DNA from: Eubacterium sp.
Lineage (GTDB): Bacteria > Bacillota > Clostridia > Oscillospirales > Ruminococcaceae
Length of the DNA: 53,039 nucleotides
Assembly (NCBI GenBank): GCA_022511265.1
Contig: JAFLRX010000014.1
Location: forward strand, 10,493 to 63,531
Reading direction: 5' to 3'
Part shown: piece by piece, positions 27,702 through 35,108 of the stretch
Position numbering within the stretch: position 1 is the stretch's first letter
How the letters are laid out: every line of letters begins with the position of its first letter
Position numbers and translations under genes: made by a program
The notes under the pieces: model-generated
The model's input: the letters and a program-made list of their open reading frames with translations, nothing else
What the model was told of the DNA's origin: nothing
Databases searched by the model: none

Positions 27702-29447
27702 ATGAAACAGTATCAGTTTGTAGTCACCGAGGAAAAGGCTTTCCTCAAAGAGCTGGAAGAATTCAGGCAGCAGTGGGACACTGTGCCTAAAATGGCTTTT
27801 CAGATCTTATCGGATATTCTGGAAGAAGACGCAATAATGAATGCCGGACACGTTATAGAACAGGTATTTCCCGATGTTCCGTGGTTCGGCTGTTCTACAG
27901 GCGGCAGTTTGGTAGATTGCCAGCTGGTACCGGGCATATCCGTTGTGGCGATAGTTTTTGAAAAAGAGTCTTCTCAGTTCATGGTATTCCAGTATGACAC
28001 ACATGAAAAGTCAATGGGATGGATAACACAGAAGATCACCGACGAAACGGAAAAAAATCCGTGGGTCAAGGCTATCGAGCTGTACTACACCTTCCCCGAA
28101 GAGTCAACCTCAAGATTTTGCGAGGGTGTGCAGGATATTGCCCCGCATATACATATATTCGGCGGCGTTGCGGGCAATGACGACTCAACCAGCAGTACGT
28201 CTTACGTTTTCTCAAAGGCGGGCGGTTATTCCGACCATGCTATCCTTGCCGTATTTTACGGCGGTGACGATTTTTATGTAGATTCCATAAAAATAACTGG
28301 CTGGAAGCCGCTCGGCAAAAAGTTCAGCGTCACCAAATCAGACGGCAGCGTGCTGCAAGAACTGGACGGCATACCCGCATACGATATATACAACAAATAC
28401 CTTAACATTGAAAATGATGAAAACTTTTTCTATAACACGCTTGAGTTTCCGCTGCTATATGAGCTTAACGGGGTAACCATACTGCGTACCCCTATGGCAA
28501 GCAATCCCGATCATTCCATTTCGGTATCAGCGGATATTGAGGTCGGCTCGACTGTCAGGATGACCTACGGCGACCCTCAGACGATTATAGAAAGCGTTGC
28601 CGAAGACAGCCAGAAGGTCGGAAAATTCCGCCCGGATGTGCTACACTTCTTTTCCTGCGTGGCACGTCGGTCATTCTGGTCCTCCGGCGAGCCTACTTAC
28701 GAGCTGAAGCCGTTTAAAGAGATAGCTTCGTCTTCCGGATTTTTTACGCTGGGTGAATTTTTGCGTGGTGACGGCTGTCTTAGCCTGCATAACGTGACTT
28801 TAGTCGTTGCGGCAATGCGTGAAGGGGCGGCAGAGCAAAACGAAATGCAGGATGTTTCTGAGGATAACCCCGCATCGTCTAAAAGAACGCTGGTGTCCCG
28901 TCTGGCGACATTCATCAGCGCGACCTCCGTGGAGCTGGAAGAGATAAACAACAAGCTGGCGATTGCCGCTATCACCGACGGTCTGACAGGACTGTACAAC
29001 CGTTCTGAGACACAAAGACGCATAGAGCGTAATCTTGAAAAGGTTGATACTACTCCCCTGTCTCTCGTCATGCTGGATATCGACAACTTCAAGCTTGTCA
29101 ATGATGAATACGGACATCAAGAGGGCGACAGGGTACTTACCGCGTTGGCGGGCATCCTGCTGAAAGAGCAAAAGCGCATCTCCGGCAAGATATCCGCGGG
29201 CAGATGGGGCGGCGAGGAATTTATGCTGGTGCTGGCAAATACCGATATTTCCACCGCTACACTTATCGCTGACCTTATCCGCCAGTGCTTTGAAAACACC
29301 AACTTTTCCACTATCCCCTCTCAGACTATCAGCGTAGGCGTTACTCAGGCAACGGTAAAGGATACCTTCGATACGCTTTGTACCAGGGTGGATACGGCTC
29401 TCTATAAGGCAAAGAAAACCGGAAAGAATAAAGTTATTGTAATATAA
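27702..29447 (+). CDS. FIST-domain diguanylate cyclase
   Basis: A 581-residue signalling protein. Residues ~1-210 are a FIST N domain (VPWFGCSTGGSL..), ~220-370 a FIST C domain, ~395-425 a coiled-coil-like helix, and ~425-581 a GGDEF domain (DGLTGLYNR entry motif, DIDNFKLVND, active site GGEEF). GGDEF domains make cyclic di-GMP from GTP; FIST domains are proposed sensors of small ligands such as amino acids. There are no membrane helices, so sensing is cytoplasmic. No RxxD inhibitory site precedes GGEEF (the region reads ISAGRW), so product inhibition is not expected. ATG 27702 has AAAGGAG upstream. Confidence 0.9.
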   Translation: MKQYQFVVTEEKAFLKELEEFRQQWDTVPKMAFQILSDILEEDAIMNAGHVIEQVFPDVPWFGCSTGGSLVDCQLVPGISVVAIVFEKESSQFMVFQYDTHEKSMGWITQKITDETEKNPWVKAIELYYTFPEESTSRFCEGVQDIAPHIHIFGGVAGNDDSTSSTSYVFSKAGGYSDHAILAVFYGGDDFYVDSIKITGWKPLGKKFSVTKSDGSVLQELDGIPAYDIYNKYLNIENDENFFYNTLEFPLLYELNGVTILRTPMASNPDHSISVSADIEVGSTVRMTYGDPQTIIESVAEDSQKVGKFRPDVLHFFSCVARRSFWSSGEPTYELKPFKEIASSSGFFTLGEFLRGDGCLSLHNVTLVVAAMREGAAEQNEMQDVSEDNPASSKRTLVSRLATFISATSVELEEINNKLAIAAITDGLTGLYNRSETQRRIERNLEKVDTTPLSLVMLDIDNFKLVNDEYGHQEGDRVLTALAGILLKEQKRISGKISAGRWGGEEFMLVLANTDISTATLIADLIRQCFENTNFSTIPSQTISVGVTQATVKDTFDTLCTRVDTALYKAKKTGKNKVIVI

Positions 29448-29453
29448 AAAACG

Positions 29454-29485
29454 GCACTCAGGCTAAACGGTCTGAGTGCTTTTTT
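29454..29485 (+). terminator. Intrinsic terminator of the FIST-GGDEF gene
   Basis: GCACTCAG pairs with CTGAGTGC, followed by six T residues, 7 bases after the stop. Confidence 0.9.
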
Positions 29486-29510
29486 GTAAAATCACATACG
29501 CATTTTCCTA

Positions 29511-29539
29511 TTGAAAAATAAGTGAATATGCTGTATAAT
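29511..29539 (+). promoter_or_regulatory. Promoter of the small gene / phosphatase pair
   Basis: TTGAAA and TATAAT with a 17-base spacer, 36 bases before the ATG at 29575. Confidence 0.75.
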
Positions 29540-29574
29540 ATTATCAGAAACACACCGAAACGGAGGATTATGCT

Positions 29575-29787
29575 ATGGCAAATGAACAGGATTATGTTTT
29601 GGAATATGAGCCGATAGACCTGATACGCGATAAGTTCTCGCAGGAATGCTCGATAGAGACAGTCCGCCGTCTGCTGACAGTGCATTTTGACTTGACCGAA
29701 GAGCAGGCGCAGAAAGAGATAGATGATTATTTTAGGATAGTGGACTGGATGGATGAGCAGCGGAGGAACGGCGAGAGCTGTTTTTGA
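29575..29787 (+). CDS. Small acidic hypothetical protein
   Basis: A 70-residue protein, acidic and predicted all-helical, with no signal peptide or membrane helix. I do not recognise a family. It has its own promoter, a GGAGG ribosome site, and lies 18 bases before a tyrosine phosphatase with which it is surely cotranscribed. It could be a regulator or partner of that enzyme. Confidence 0.7.
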   Translation: MANEQDYVLEYEPIDLIRDKFSQECSIETVRRLLTVHFDLTEEQAQKEIDDYFRIVDWMDEQRRNGESCF

Positions 29788-29805
29788 AATACAAAGGAGT
29801 ATAAA

Positions 29806-30264
29806 TTGACAAAAATAATGTTCGTCTGCCACGGCAACATCTGCCGCTCGCCGATGGCGGAATTTATAATGAAAAAGCTGGTTAAAGAGCGCGGGGTCGA
29901 GGATATGTTCGCGATAGCGTCCTGCGCCACCAGTACAGAGGAAATATACGGCGGTCACGGCAACCCCGTCTACCCTCCCGCAAAGGAACAATTAAAGCTG
30001 CACGGCATCTCCTGTGAGGGAAAACGCGCAGTGCAGCTTGTAAAAAGCGATTATGATAAATACGACCTGTTTATCGGCATGGACGGAATGAATATCCGCA
30101 ATATGCACCGCATACTCGGCGGCGACCCCGACAGCAAGATACATAAGCTGAAGGACTATACCGTCGGCGGAGACGTCTCCGACCCGTGGTACAGCGGGGA
30201 TTTCGAGACGGCGTTCAACGAGATATACGCAGGATGCGAGGCGCTGCTGAATACCCTGCTGTAG
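29806..30264 (+). CDS. Low-molecular-weight protein tyrosine phosphatase
   Basis: A 152-residue enzyme with the P-loop VCHGNICRSPMAE (catalytic Cys and Arg, CX5R) at ~8-16 and the acid-loop DPWY at ~127, both diagnostic of the LMW-PTP family. It hydrolyses phosphotyrosine; in Firmicutes such enzymes often oppose tyrosine kinases controlling capsule synthesis. No kinase is nearby. Start is TTG at 29806, 6 nt after AAAGGAG. Its stop lies 1 base from the stop of the convergent mannosidase gene. Confidence 0.92.
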   Translation: MTKIMFVCHGNICRSPMAEFIMKKLVKERGVEDMFAIASCATSTEEIYGGHGNPVYPPAKEQLKLHGISCEGKRAVQLVKSDYDKYDLFIGMDGMNIRNMHRILGGDPDSKIHKLKDYTVGGDVSDPWYSGDFETAFNEIYAGCEALLNTLL

Positions 30265-30265
30265 T

Positions 30266-32764
30266 TCACTCCATCCGTGAAAGTCCCATCGCCTCGTAGT
30301 AAGACATTACCGTCAGTGCTTTTTCAAATTCTTCGGCAGTGATATTCTGCGGCAGCTCTGACTTATCGACATACACCGTCACCGTGTCGGCGTGTATGTC
30401 AAACCAGTTGTCAGAGAACACGCAGTCAAAGCCGTTTGTCTCAAGATATACGTCTTTGGCATAGGATGATGCCGTCACGGATATTTCGAGCCTGTCACCC
30501 GCGTCACGCACCTCTGTCTTTAGCTTAGGGTCGATAAAGCGGAAAGCCTTTGGCTGTACCGCAACAGATATACCCGCGCTTATCGTGGTTTCCTTTTCAA
30601 TAAGGGAAAACTCCACATAGGCGCAGTTTTTTATTTCCGGGGGGATTTTGGTGTCGGTACAGGAAAGCTCCAGCACATCTTCCGCGTGCAGCGGTTGTAC
30701 GGTGATTTCCTTTTCGCCGTATGCGATTATCTCGCCGGTGTTAAGGCGGGTATTCCATACCACCTTTGCGGAAAACGGCTGCTGACGCTCGCTGGATACG
30801 TTCAGCACAATATTGCCGCCTTGGTTTGTCTCGGCGGTAATAAGAACGGGGGCGTAGAATTTCGCCGCGTGATAGTGCAGTGCCTTCAGCCGTCCGTAGC
30901 AGTCTATCGACGACCAGGATATAACGGGGTTGGAATCATTCACCTGCCAATACAGGCAGCCCATGCAGGTGCCGCGTGCGCGTCGCATATGCTCGGCGTT
31001 TATCCTCACAGCATCCGCCTGAACAATCTGTGTCGCGTACACCAGCGACGGAAAGCTGTAGGGATAATGCACCATCTGCGCAAGGTAATACATTATTTTT
31101 TCGGTGCCTGCCTCGCACTTTTGGTGCGCCTCCATAACGGGACAGCAAAGGTTAAGGTCGCGCGGCTCGGCAAAGCTGTCCACGGTTTTCATACAGGGGA
31201 CGGATTCAAAGCCAAACTCCGAGCAAAAGCGGTAGTGATAATTATAATAATCGGTAAAGGGCTTTAGTCCGTGCCACACCGACCAATAGTGGCTGTCGCC
31301 GCGTATCTCGTCGCTGCTGCCGTCAAATCCGCCGCCCGACGACGGCGAGGACGGCCAGTAAAAGGTCACGGGGTCATATTTTTCCAGCTCGGTGGGGATA
31401 ACGTCCTCAAACAGCACAAGATAATCGTCTTTGTATTGCTGCTGATCCTCTCGTATTCCCCAATACTGCCACATTGATTCTATCTCGTTGTTGCCGCACC
31501 ACATGGCAAGGCTGGGGTGATTGCGCAGCCGCTTTACATTGTCGGCTACCTCCGCGCAGACGGTATCAATAAACGCGTCGTCCGCCTTATATACCGAGCA
31601 GGCGAACATAAAGTCCTGCCATACAAGCAGACCCAGCCTGTCGCACTCGTCATAGAAATAATTCTCGGGATAATATCCGCCGCCCCATACTCTTATCATG
31701 TTGTAGTTTGCCTTACAGCACATCTCCAGCAGGCGTTTGGTCTTTTCATAAGAGCAATGCGGGATTATCTGATCCTCGGGGATATAATTTGCGCCCATGG
31801 CGAATAGTTTTATGCCGTTTACCGTAAAGGCAAATTCTTCTCCGTCCTCTTCCCCGCCCAAGTCGTCACGGCTGACGGTCACGGTACGCAGCCCTATGTT
31901 GGTTTCATAAGTATCGCAAAGGGTTTCGCCGCTGTACAGTCCTACCGTCAGTTTATAGAGCGGCTGTTTTCCGTAGCCGCGGGGATACCACAGCTCGGCG
32001 TCGGTTATTTCAACGGGTATTGTAAGTGAGGTTTTGCCGTTTAAGGCTGTATCGGCAGTTATCGTCTCGCCGTTCGGCGCTGCGACAGTCAGCTTTACCG
32101 TCAGGTCATCGGCATTGATATGGGCAACATCAATATCCGTTTCAATGCCGACAATGCCGTCGGCGGTACGGTCGTGGTTCTGCATTACATATACTCCGTC
32201 CAGCAGTCCGCCGTTTACGCCTATCAGCTCTACATCTCTCCATATTCCCATATCGGGCAGCATCGGACCCCAGTCCCAGCCGTACATATAATGCGCCTTG
32301 CGGATATGGGGATAGCCCTCCATAGTGGACGCAACGCCCCACAGCGGTGCGGTTTTGTTCTTGTCTGCGATGTACTTTATCGGAGAGAAAATTTTCACCG
32401 TCAGCAGGTTGTCGGTCGGCTTTAATATATCGCTTACGTCAAAAACATACTCACGGTGCATGTTGTCGGTGCTGCCGAGAGCAACGCCGTTCAGCGTTAT
32501 TTCGGATATTGTGTCTATACCGTAAAATTTCAACAGCTGTTTTTTTGCCGCAAGCATCTCCGCGTCTGCGTCAAACCCGCGTGAAAACACACAGTCGGTG
32601 TCGCTGATATAGGTTGACTTGTACTCGTTGTCGCGGTAGTACGGGTCGTCGATAAGCTTTTCGCTCAGCAGCGCGGCATACAACGAGCCGGGCACTGCCG
32701 CATTAATATCGTATTTGTTGTCGGCAGTAACAAGCCGCCATGTTCCGTTAAGTGTTTGTTTCAT
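30266..32764 (-). CDS. Beta-mannosidase, glycoside hydrolase family 2
   Basis: An 832-residue GH2 enzyme of the multi-domain mannosidase type. The N-terminal jelly-roll is at ~1-170 (LNGTWRL start), Ig-like domains follow, then a TIM barrel with RVWGGGYYPENYFYDECD, the acid/base Glu in WCGNNEIE (~420) and the nucleophile Glu in SEFGFESVP (~515). C-terminal Ig-like domains complete it. No signal peptide, so it acts on imported manno-oligosaccharides, releasing terminal beta-mannose. Start ATG 32764 follows GGAGGGG. Confidence 0.92.
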   Translation of the reverse strand: MKQTLNGTWRLVTADNKYDINAAVPGSLYAALLSEKLIDDPYYRDNEYKSTYISDTDCVFSRGFDADAEMLAAKKQLLKFYGIDTISEITLNGVALGSTDNMHREYVFDVSDILKPTDNLLTVKIFSPIKYIADKNKTAPLWGVASTMEGYPHIRKAHYMYGWDWGPMLPDMGIWRDVELIGVNGGLLDGVYVMQNHDRTADGIVGIETDIDVAHINADDLTVKLTVAAPNGETITADTALNGKTSLTIPVEITDAELWYPRGYGKQPLYKLTVGLYSGETLCDTYETNIGLRTVTVSRDDLGGEEDGEEFAFTVNGIKLFAMGANYIPEDQIIPHCSYEKTKRLLEMCCKANYNMIRVWGGGYYPENYFYDECDRLGLLVWQDFMFACSVYKADDAFIDTVCAEVADNVKRLRNHPSLAMWCGNNEIESMWQYWGIREDQQQYKDDYLVLFEDVIPTELEKYDPVTFYWPSSPSSGGGFDGSSDEIRGDSHYWSVWHGLKPFTDYYNYHYRFCSEFGFESVPCMKTVDSFAEPRDLNLCCPVMEAHQKCEAGTEKIMYYLAQMVHYPYSFPSLVYATQIVQADAVRINAEHMRRARGTCMGCLYWQVNDSNPVISWSSIDCYGRLKALHYHAAKFYAPVLITAETNQGGNIVLNVSSERQQPFSAKVVWNTRLNTGEIIAYGEKEITVQPLHAEDVLELSCTDTKIPPEIKNCAYVEFSLIEKETTISAGISVAVQPKAFRFIDPKLKTEVRDAGDRLEISVTASSYAKDVYLETNGFDCVFSDNWFDIHADTVTVYVDKSELPQNITAEEFEKALTVMSYYEAMGLSRME

Positions 32765-32796
32765 ATTCCCCTCCGAAAGAGTTTGGTGTTATGTTA

Positions 32797-32825
32797 ATTA
32801 TATAGGTTTTTTCGGTAAAATTCAA
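32797..32825 (-). promoter_or_regulatory. Promoter of the beta-mannosidase gene
   Basis: Minus-strand TTGAAT and TATAAT with a 17-base spacer, 33 bases before the start codon. Confidence 0.75.
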
Positions 32826-32835
32826 TAGATAAAAT

Positions 32836-32863
32836 AAAAAAGAGCGGATGTCCGCTCTTTTTT
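32836..32863 (-). terminator. Terminator of the radical SAM - MarR - PPOX operon
   Basis: GAGCGGA pairs with TCCGCTC across a 2-base loop, flanked by A and T runs on both sides, so it can act on either strand. It lies just past the PPOX stop. Confidence 0.85.
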
Positions 32864-32869
32864 ACTTGT

Positions 32870-33262
32870 TTACAGTTTTATGGTTTTCGGCGCGGCGGTA
32901 AAGGATGAGAATGTCGCCGTAGCGTCCTCAAAATACAGCACCTCGGTGTTGTCGTCGCCCGGTGAATACATAGCCTTCAAGGACGGGTAGTTGTCCAGCA
33001 TATGCGCCTTCGGCTCTCGCCTGTCGTCGCGTATCAGTTTTCCGCATACGCGCAGCCACTGCTCGCCGTCAAACGCGCACAGTTCAGCTTTTGGGTTTTG
33101 CTGCAGCTGCTTTGACACATCCTTTATCTTGCCGGTCTGTATATACAGCCTGCCCTCGAAAATATCGACCGTGCCGAACGGGCGCACCCTCGGCTGATCT
33201 CCCTCCACGGTAGCCAGATAATAAGTACCGCACTTCTTTAAAAAATCAAAAACCTCCTGCAT
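32870..33262 (-). CDS. Pyridoxamine 5'-phosphate oxidase-like flavin-binding protein
   Basis: A 130-residue split-barrel protein (YYLATVEGDQPRVRPFGTVDIFEGRLYIQTG, then KAELCAFDGEQWLRVCGKL), typical of the PPOX-like family that binds FMN or F420. Many members are reductases of unknown substrate. Last gene of an operon with an OhrR-type repressor, suggesting induction by organic peroxides or related electrophiles. AGGAGG precedes ATG 33262. Confidence 0.85.
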   Translation of the reverse strand: MQEVFDFLKKCGTYYLATVEGDQPRVRPFGTVDIFEGRLYIQTGKIKDVSKQLQQNPKAELCAFDGEQWLRVCGKLIRDDRREPKAHMLDNYPSLKAMYSPGDDNTEVLYFEDATATFSSFTAAPKTIKL

Positions 33263-33293
33263 TGCAGTTACCTCCTTGTTTTTTATATAGCAT

Positions 33294-33734
33294 TTATGCT
33301 TTTTTCGTGTTATTCAGCAGCTTGTACAGCAGACGGTACAGCTCTGCCGCTTCGTCCGGCTCAAGGTTAGAGCATTGCGCCATCTTGCCCGGCACCTCCG
33401 CCGCGCGCTCTTTCAGCCGCTCGCCCTGCTCGGTTATCGTGACAATGAGATTTCTCTCGTCCTCGGCAGAGCGTCTGCGGCTAAGCAGCCCCTTACTCTC
33501 CATCTTCTTTAACAGCGGGGTCAGCGTGCCGGAGTCAAGATACAGGCACTCGCCCAGTTCTTTTACCGTCAGCGACTTTTTCTCCCACAATACCATCATC
33601 GCGATATACTGCGTATAGGTGAGGTCAAGCTTGTCCAAAAACGGCGTATACTGCTTGATTATCTCCCGCGAGCATGCATACAGCGGAAAGCATATCTGAT
33701 TGCTTATCTTGAGCATTTCATATTTTTCTTCCAT
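33294..33734 (-). CDS. OhrR-type MarR family peroxide-sensing repressor
   Basis: A 146-residue winged-helix protein. Cys15 in the NQICFPLYA motif, Tyr29 and Tyr40 occupy the positions that in Bacillus OhrR form the peroxide-sensing Cys and its hydrogen-bonding tyrosines. The DNA-binding part (LYLDSGTLTPLLKKMESKGLL, RSAEDERNLIV) is also OhrR-like. No second sensing cysteine is placed as in the 2-Cys class, so a 1-Cys mechanism is likely. It lies 8 bases after the radical SAM gene, and a close match to the OhrR box overlaps the operon promoter, so autoregulation is likely. Confidence 0.88.
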   Translation of the reverse strand: MEEKYEMLKISNQICFPLYACSREIIKQYTPFLDKLDLTYTQYIAMMVLWEKKSLTVKELGECLYLDSGTLTPLLKKMESKGLLSRRRSAEDERNLIVTITEQGERLKERAAEVPGKMAQCSNLEPDEAAELYRLLYKLLNNTKKA

Positions 33735-33742
33735 ATTTCCCC

Positions 33743-34834
33743 CTATTTGCCGTTCAGCAGGGCCTCTACCTCCTGCCGTCTTGTATACAGCACACAGCCG
33801 CCGTCATGCTCGCCCGACATTATCCCCTGCTCGCGCAAGTTCCTGAACAATGCCGACTGCATAACCTCTTTCAGCGTATGCTCTCGCACGTTGATATCCG
33901 AGTAGGGCGAGAACGGGCACGGCTCTGCGCCGCCCTGCGAGTTGATGTGGAAAAACCCTCTGCCCGCCGCAAGACAGCCACCGGACTCTTTTTCGTCACC
34001 CGGAAATGAGATATACAGCATATCGCTGTCGCTTTCCCGCAGCCCGTCTATCCGTGCGGACAGTTTTTCGCGCGTTTGCTCATCAGGTGCAAGGTAACTC
34101 ATACTCTCATCCGTCGGAACAAACTCCACATACAGCAGCAGCTTACAGCCGTCGGCTTTCAAGCCGGATATAAATTCATCCGAGATGACCTCGTCAAGGT
34201 TTTCCTTTGTGACGGTGACCGACGCGCCGAACAGTATGCGGCGGTCTTTCAGCAGGCGCATTATGCCGTTTACCTGCTCGTACACACCCTTGCCGCGGCG
34301 GGCGTCGGTGACCTCTTGCCCGCCCTCGATACTGAGTATCGGGACAAGGTTGCGGTTGTCGTCAAACAACTCGATATTTTGCTCCAGCATGGTGCCGTTT
34401 GTAAATATCGGGAAAATTATCTCAGGAAATCCCGCCGCCCTTTCCAGCACGTCGGTGCGCACCAGCGGTTCGCCGCCCACAAGCAGCACAAAGCCTATCC
34501 CCAGCCCGCGCGCCTGTTCAAATACGTTGCCCCACTCGTCGGCGGACAGCTGCTCCACCGGCTCGCAGTCTGCGCAGCTGCCAAGCTTTCTCGCATAGCA
34601 GCCCGCACAGTGCAGATTACAGACCGAGGTTATACTTGCTATCAGGAAAACAGGTATATGCTCGCCATGGCTTTCTGCCTCGGCACGCAGCCGTTCTGCC
34701 TTTTTCGCGGCACGGGAATACTGCGTCAGAAAACGGCTCTCCTTCAGGCTGAACGATGACACCGTCAATAGTCCCTTTACCACGTTCTCCGCACCGACCG
34801 AAAGGTATTTTTCCAAATCAAATTTATCTGTCAA
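33743..34834 (-). CDS. Radical SAM protein
   Basis: A 363-residue radical SAM enzyme. The iron-sulfur motif CNLHCAGC (CX3CX2C; Cys ~72, 76, 79) precedes GGEPLVR and later TIM-barrel strands. Further cysteines (GSCADC, GGCLAAG, EPCPF, GGCVLY) suggest an auxiliary cluster in a SPASM-like C-terminal region. The reaction is unknown; no peptide precursor is seen beside it. TTG at 34834 is chosen because GGAGGG lies 6 nt upstream; the earlier in-frame TTG at 34855 has no ribosome site. First gene of the OhrR-controlled operon. Confidence 0.82.
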   Translation of the reverse strand: MTDKFDLEKYLSVGAENVVKGLLTVSSFSLKESRFLTQYSRAAKKAERLRAEAESHGEHIPVFLIASITSVCNLHCAGCYARKLGSCADCEPVEQLSADEWGNVFEQARGLGIGFVLLVGGEPLVRTDVLERAAGFPEIIFPIFTNGTMLEQNIELFDDNRNLVPILSIEGGQEVTDARRGKGVYEQVNGIMRLLKDRRILFGASVTVTKENLDEVISDEFISGLKADGCKLLLYVEFVPTDESMSYLAPDEQTREKLSARIDGLRESDSDMLYISFPGDEKESGGCLAAGRGFFHINSQGGAEPCPFSPYSDINVREHTLKEVMQSALFRNLREQGIMSGEHDGGCVLYTRRQEVEALLNGK

Positions 34835-34860
34835 GGTACGCCCTCCAAAAATCAATTGAA

Positions 34861-34898
34861 TACAATTAAATTATAGTCAATTTTTACTGCAAAGTCAA
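34861..34898 (-). promoter_or_regulatory. Promoter overlapped by an OhrR-like operator
   Basis: Minus-strand TTGACT (34898-34893) and TATAAT (34875-34870) are separated by 17 bases. The 15-mer TACAATTAAATTATA at 34861-34875 covers the -10 box and differs at one position from the Bacillus OhrR half-site palindrome TACAATT-A-AATTGTA. A bound OhrR would block this promoter. Confidence 0.65.
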
Positions 34899-34939
34899 TA
34901 CTTTTTTTGTGAAAAATTGAAATTTCTCCCCCTACCCTA

Positions 34940-34968
34940 TTGACAAAAAATTAATATTCGGTTAAAGT
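34940..34968 (+). promoter_or_regulatory. Likely promoter of the ABC exporter operon
   Basis: TTGACA and TAAAGT with a 17-base spacer. It leaves a ~135-nt structured leader before the first gene. The -10 match is weak. Confidence 0.5.
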
Positions 34969-35000
34969 TATAGTAGTACTATATAAGAAATAAAAAGCGC

Positions 35001-35073
35001 ACAACGCCGTGTTATCCGACGTGCGGAAAATGCTATGCTGTATAGCATAACCGCGTGTCTTTTTTTACGCGGT
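35001..35073 (+). promoter_or_regulatory. Structured leader of the ABC exporter mRNA
   Basis: Three hairpins follow one another: CGCAC/GTGCG (to ~35025), ATGCTAT/ATAGCAT (35030-35048), and ACCGCGT/ACGCGGT with a T-rich loop (35050-35073). They end 20 bases before the ribosome site. I do not recognise a known riboswitch; attenuation or translational control is possible. Confidence 0.4.
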
Positions 35074-35108
35074 AAGCTGTGCAGATAGAACAGAAAGGAG
35101 AAATACAT

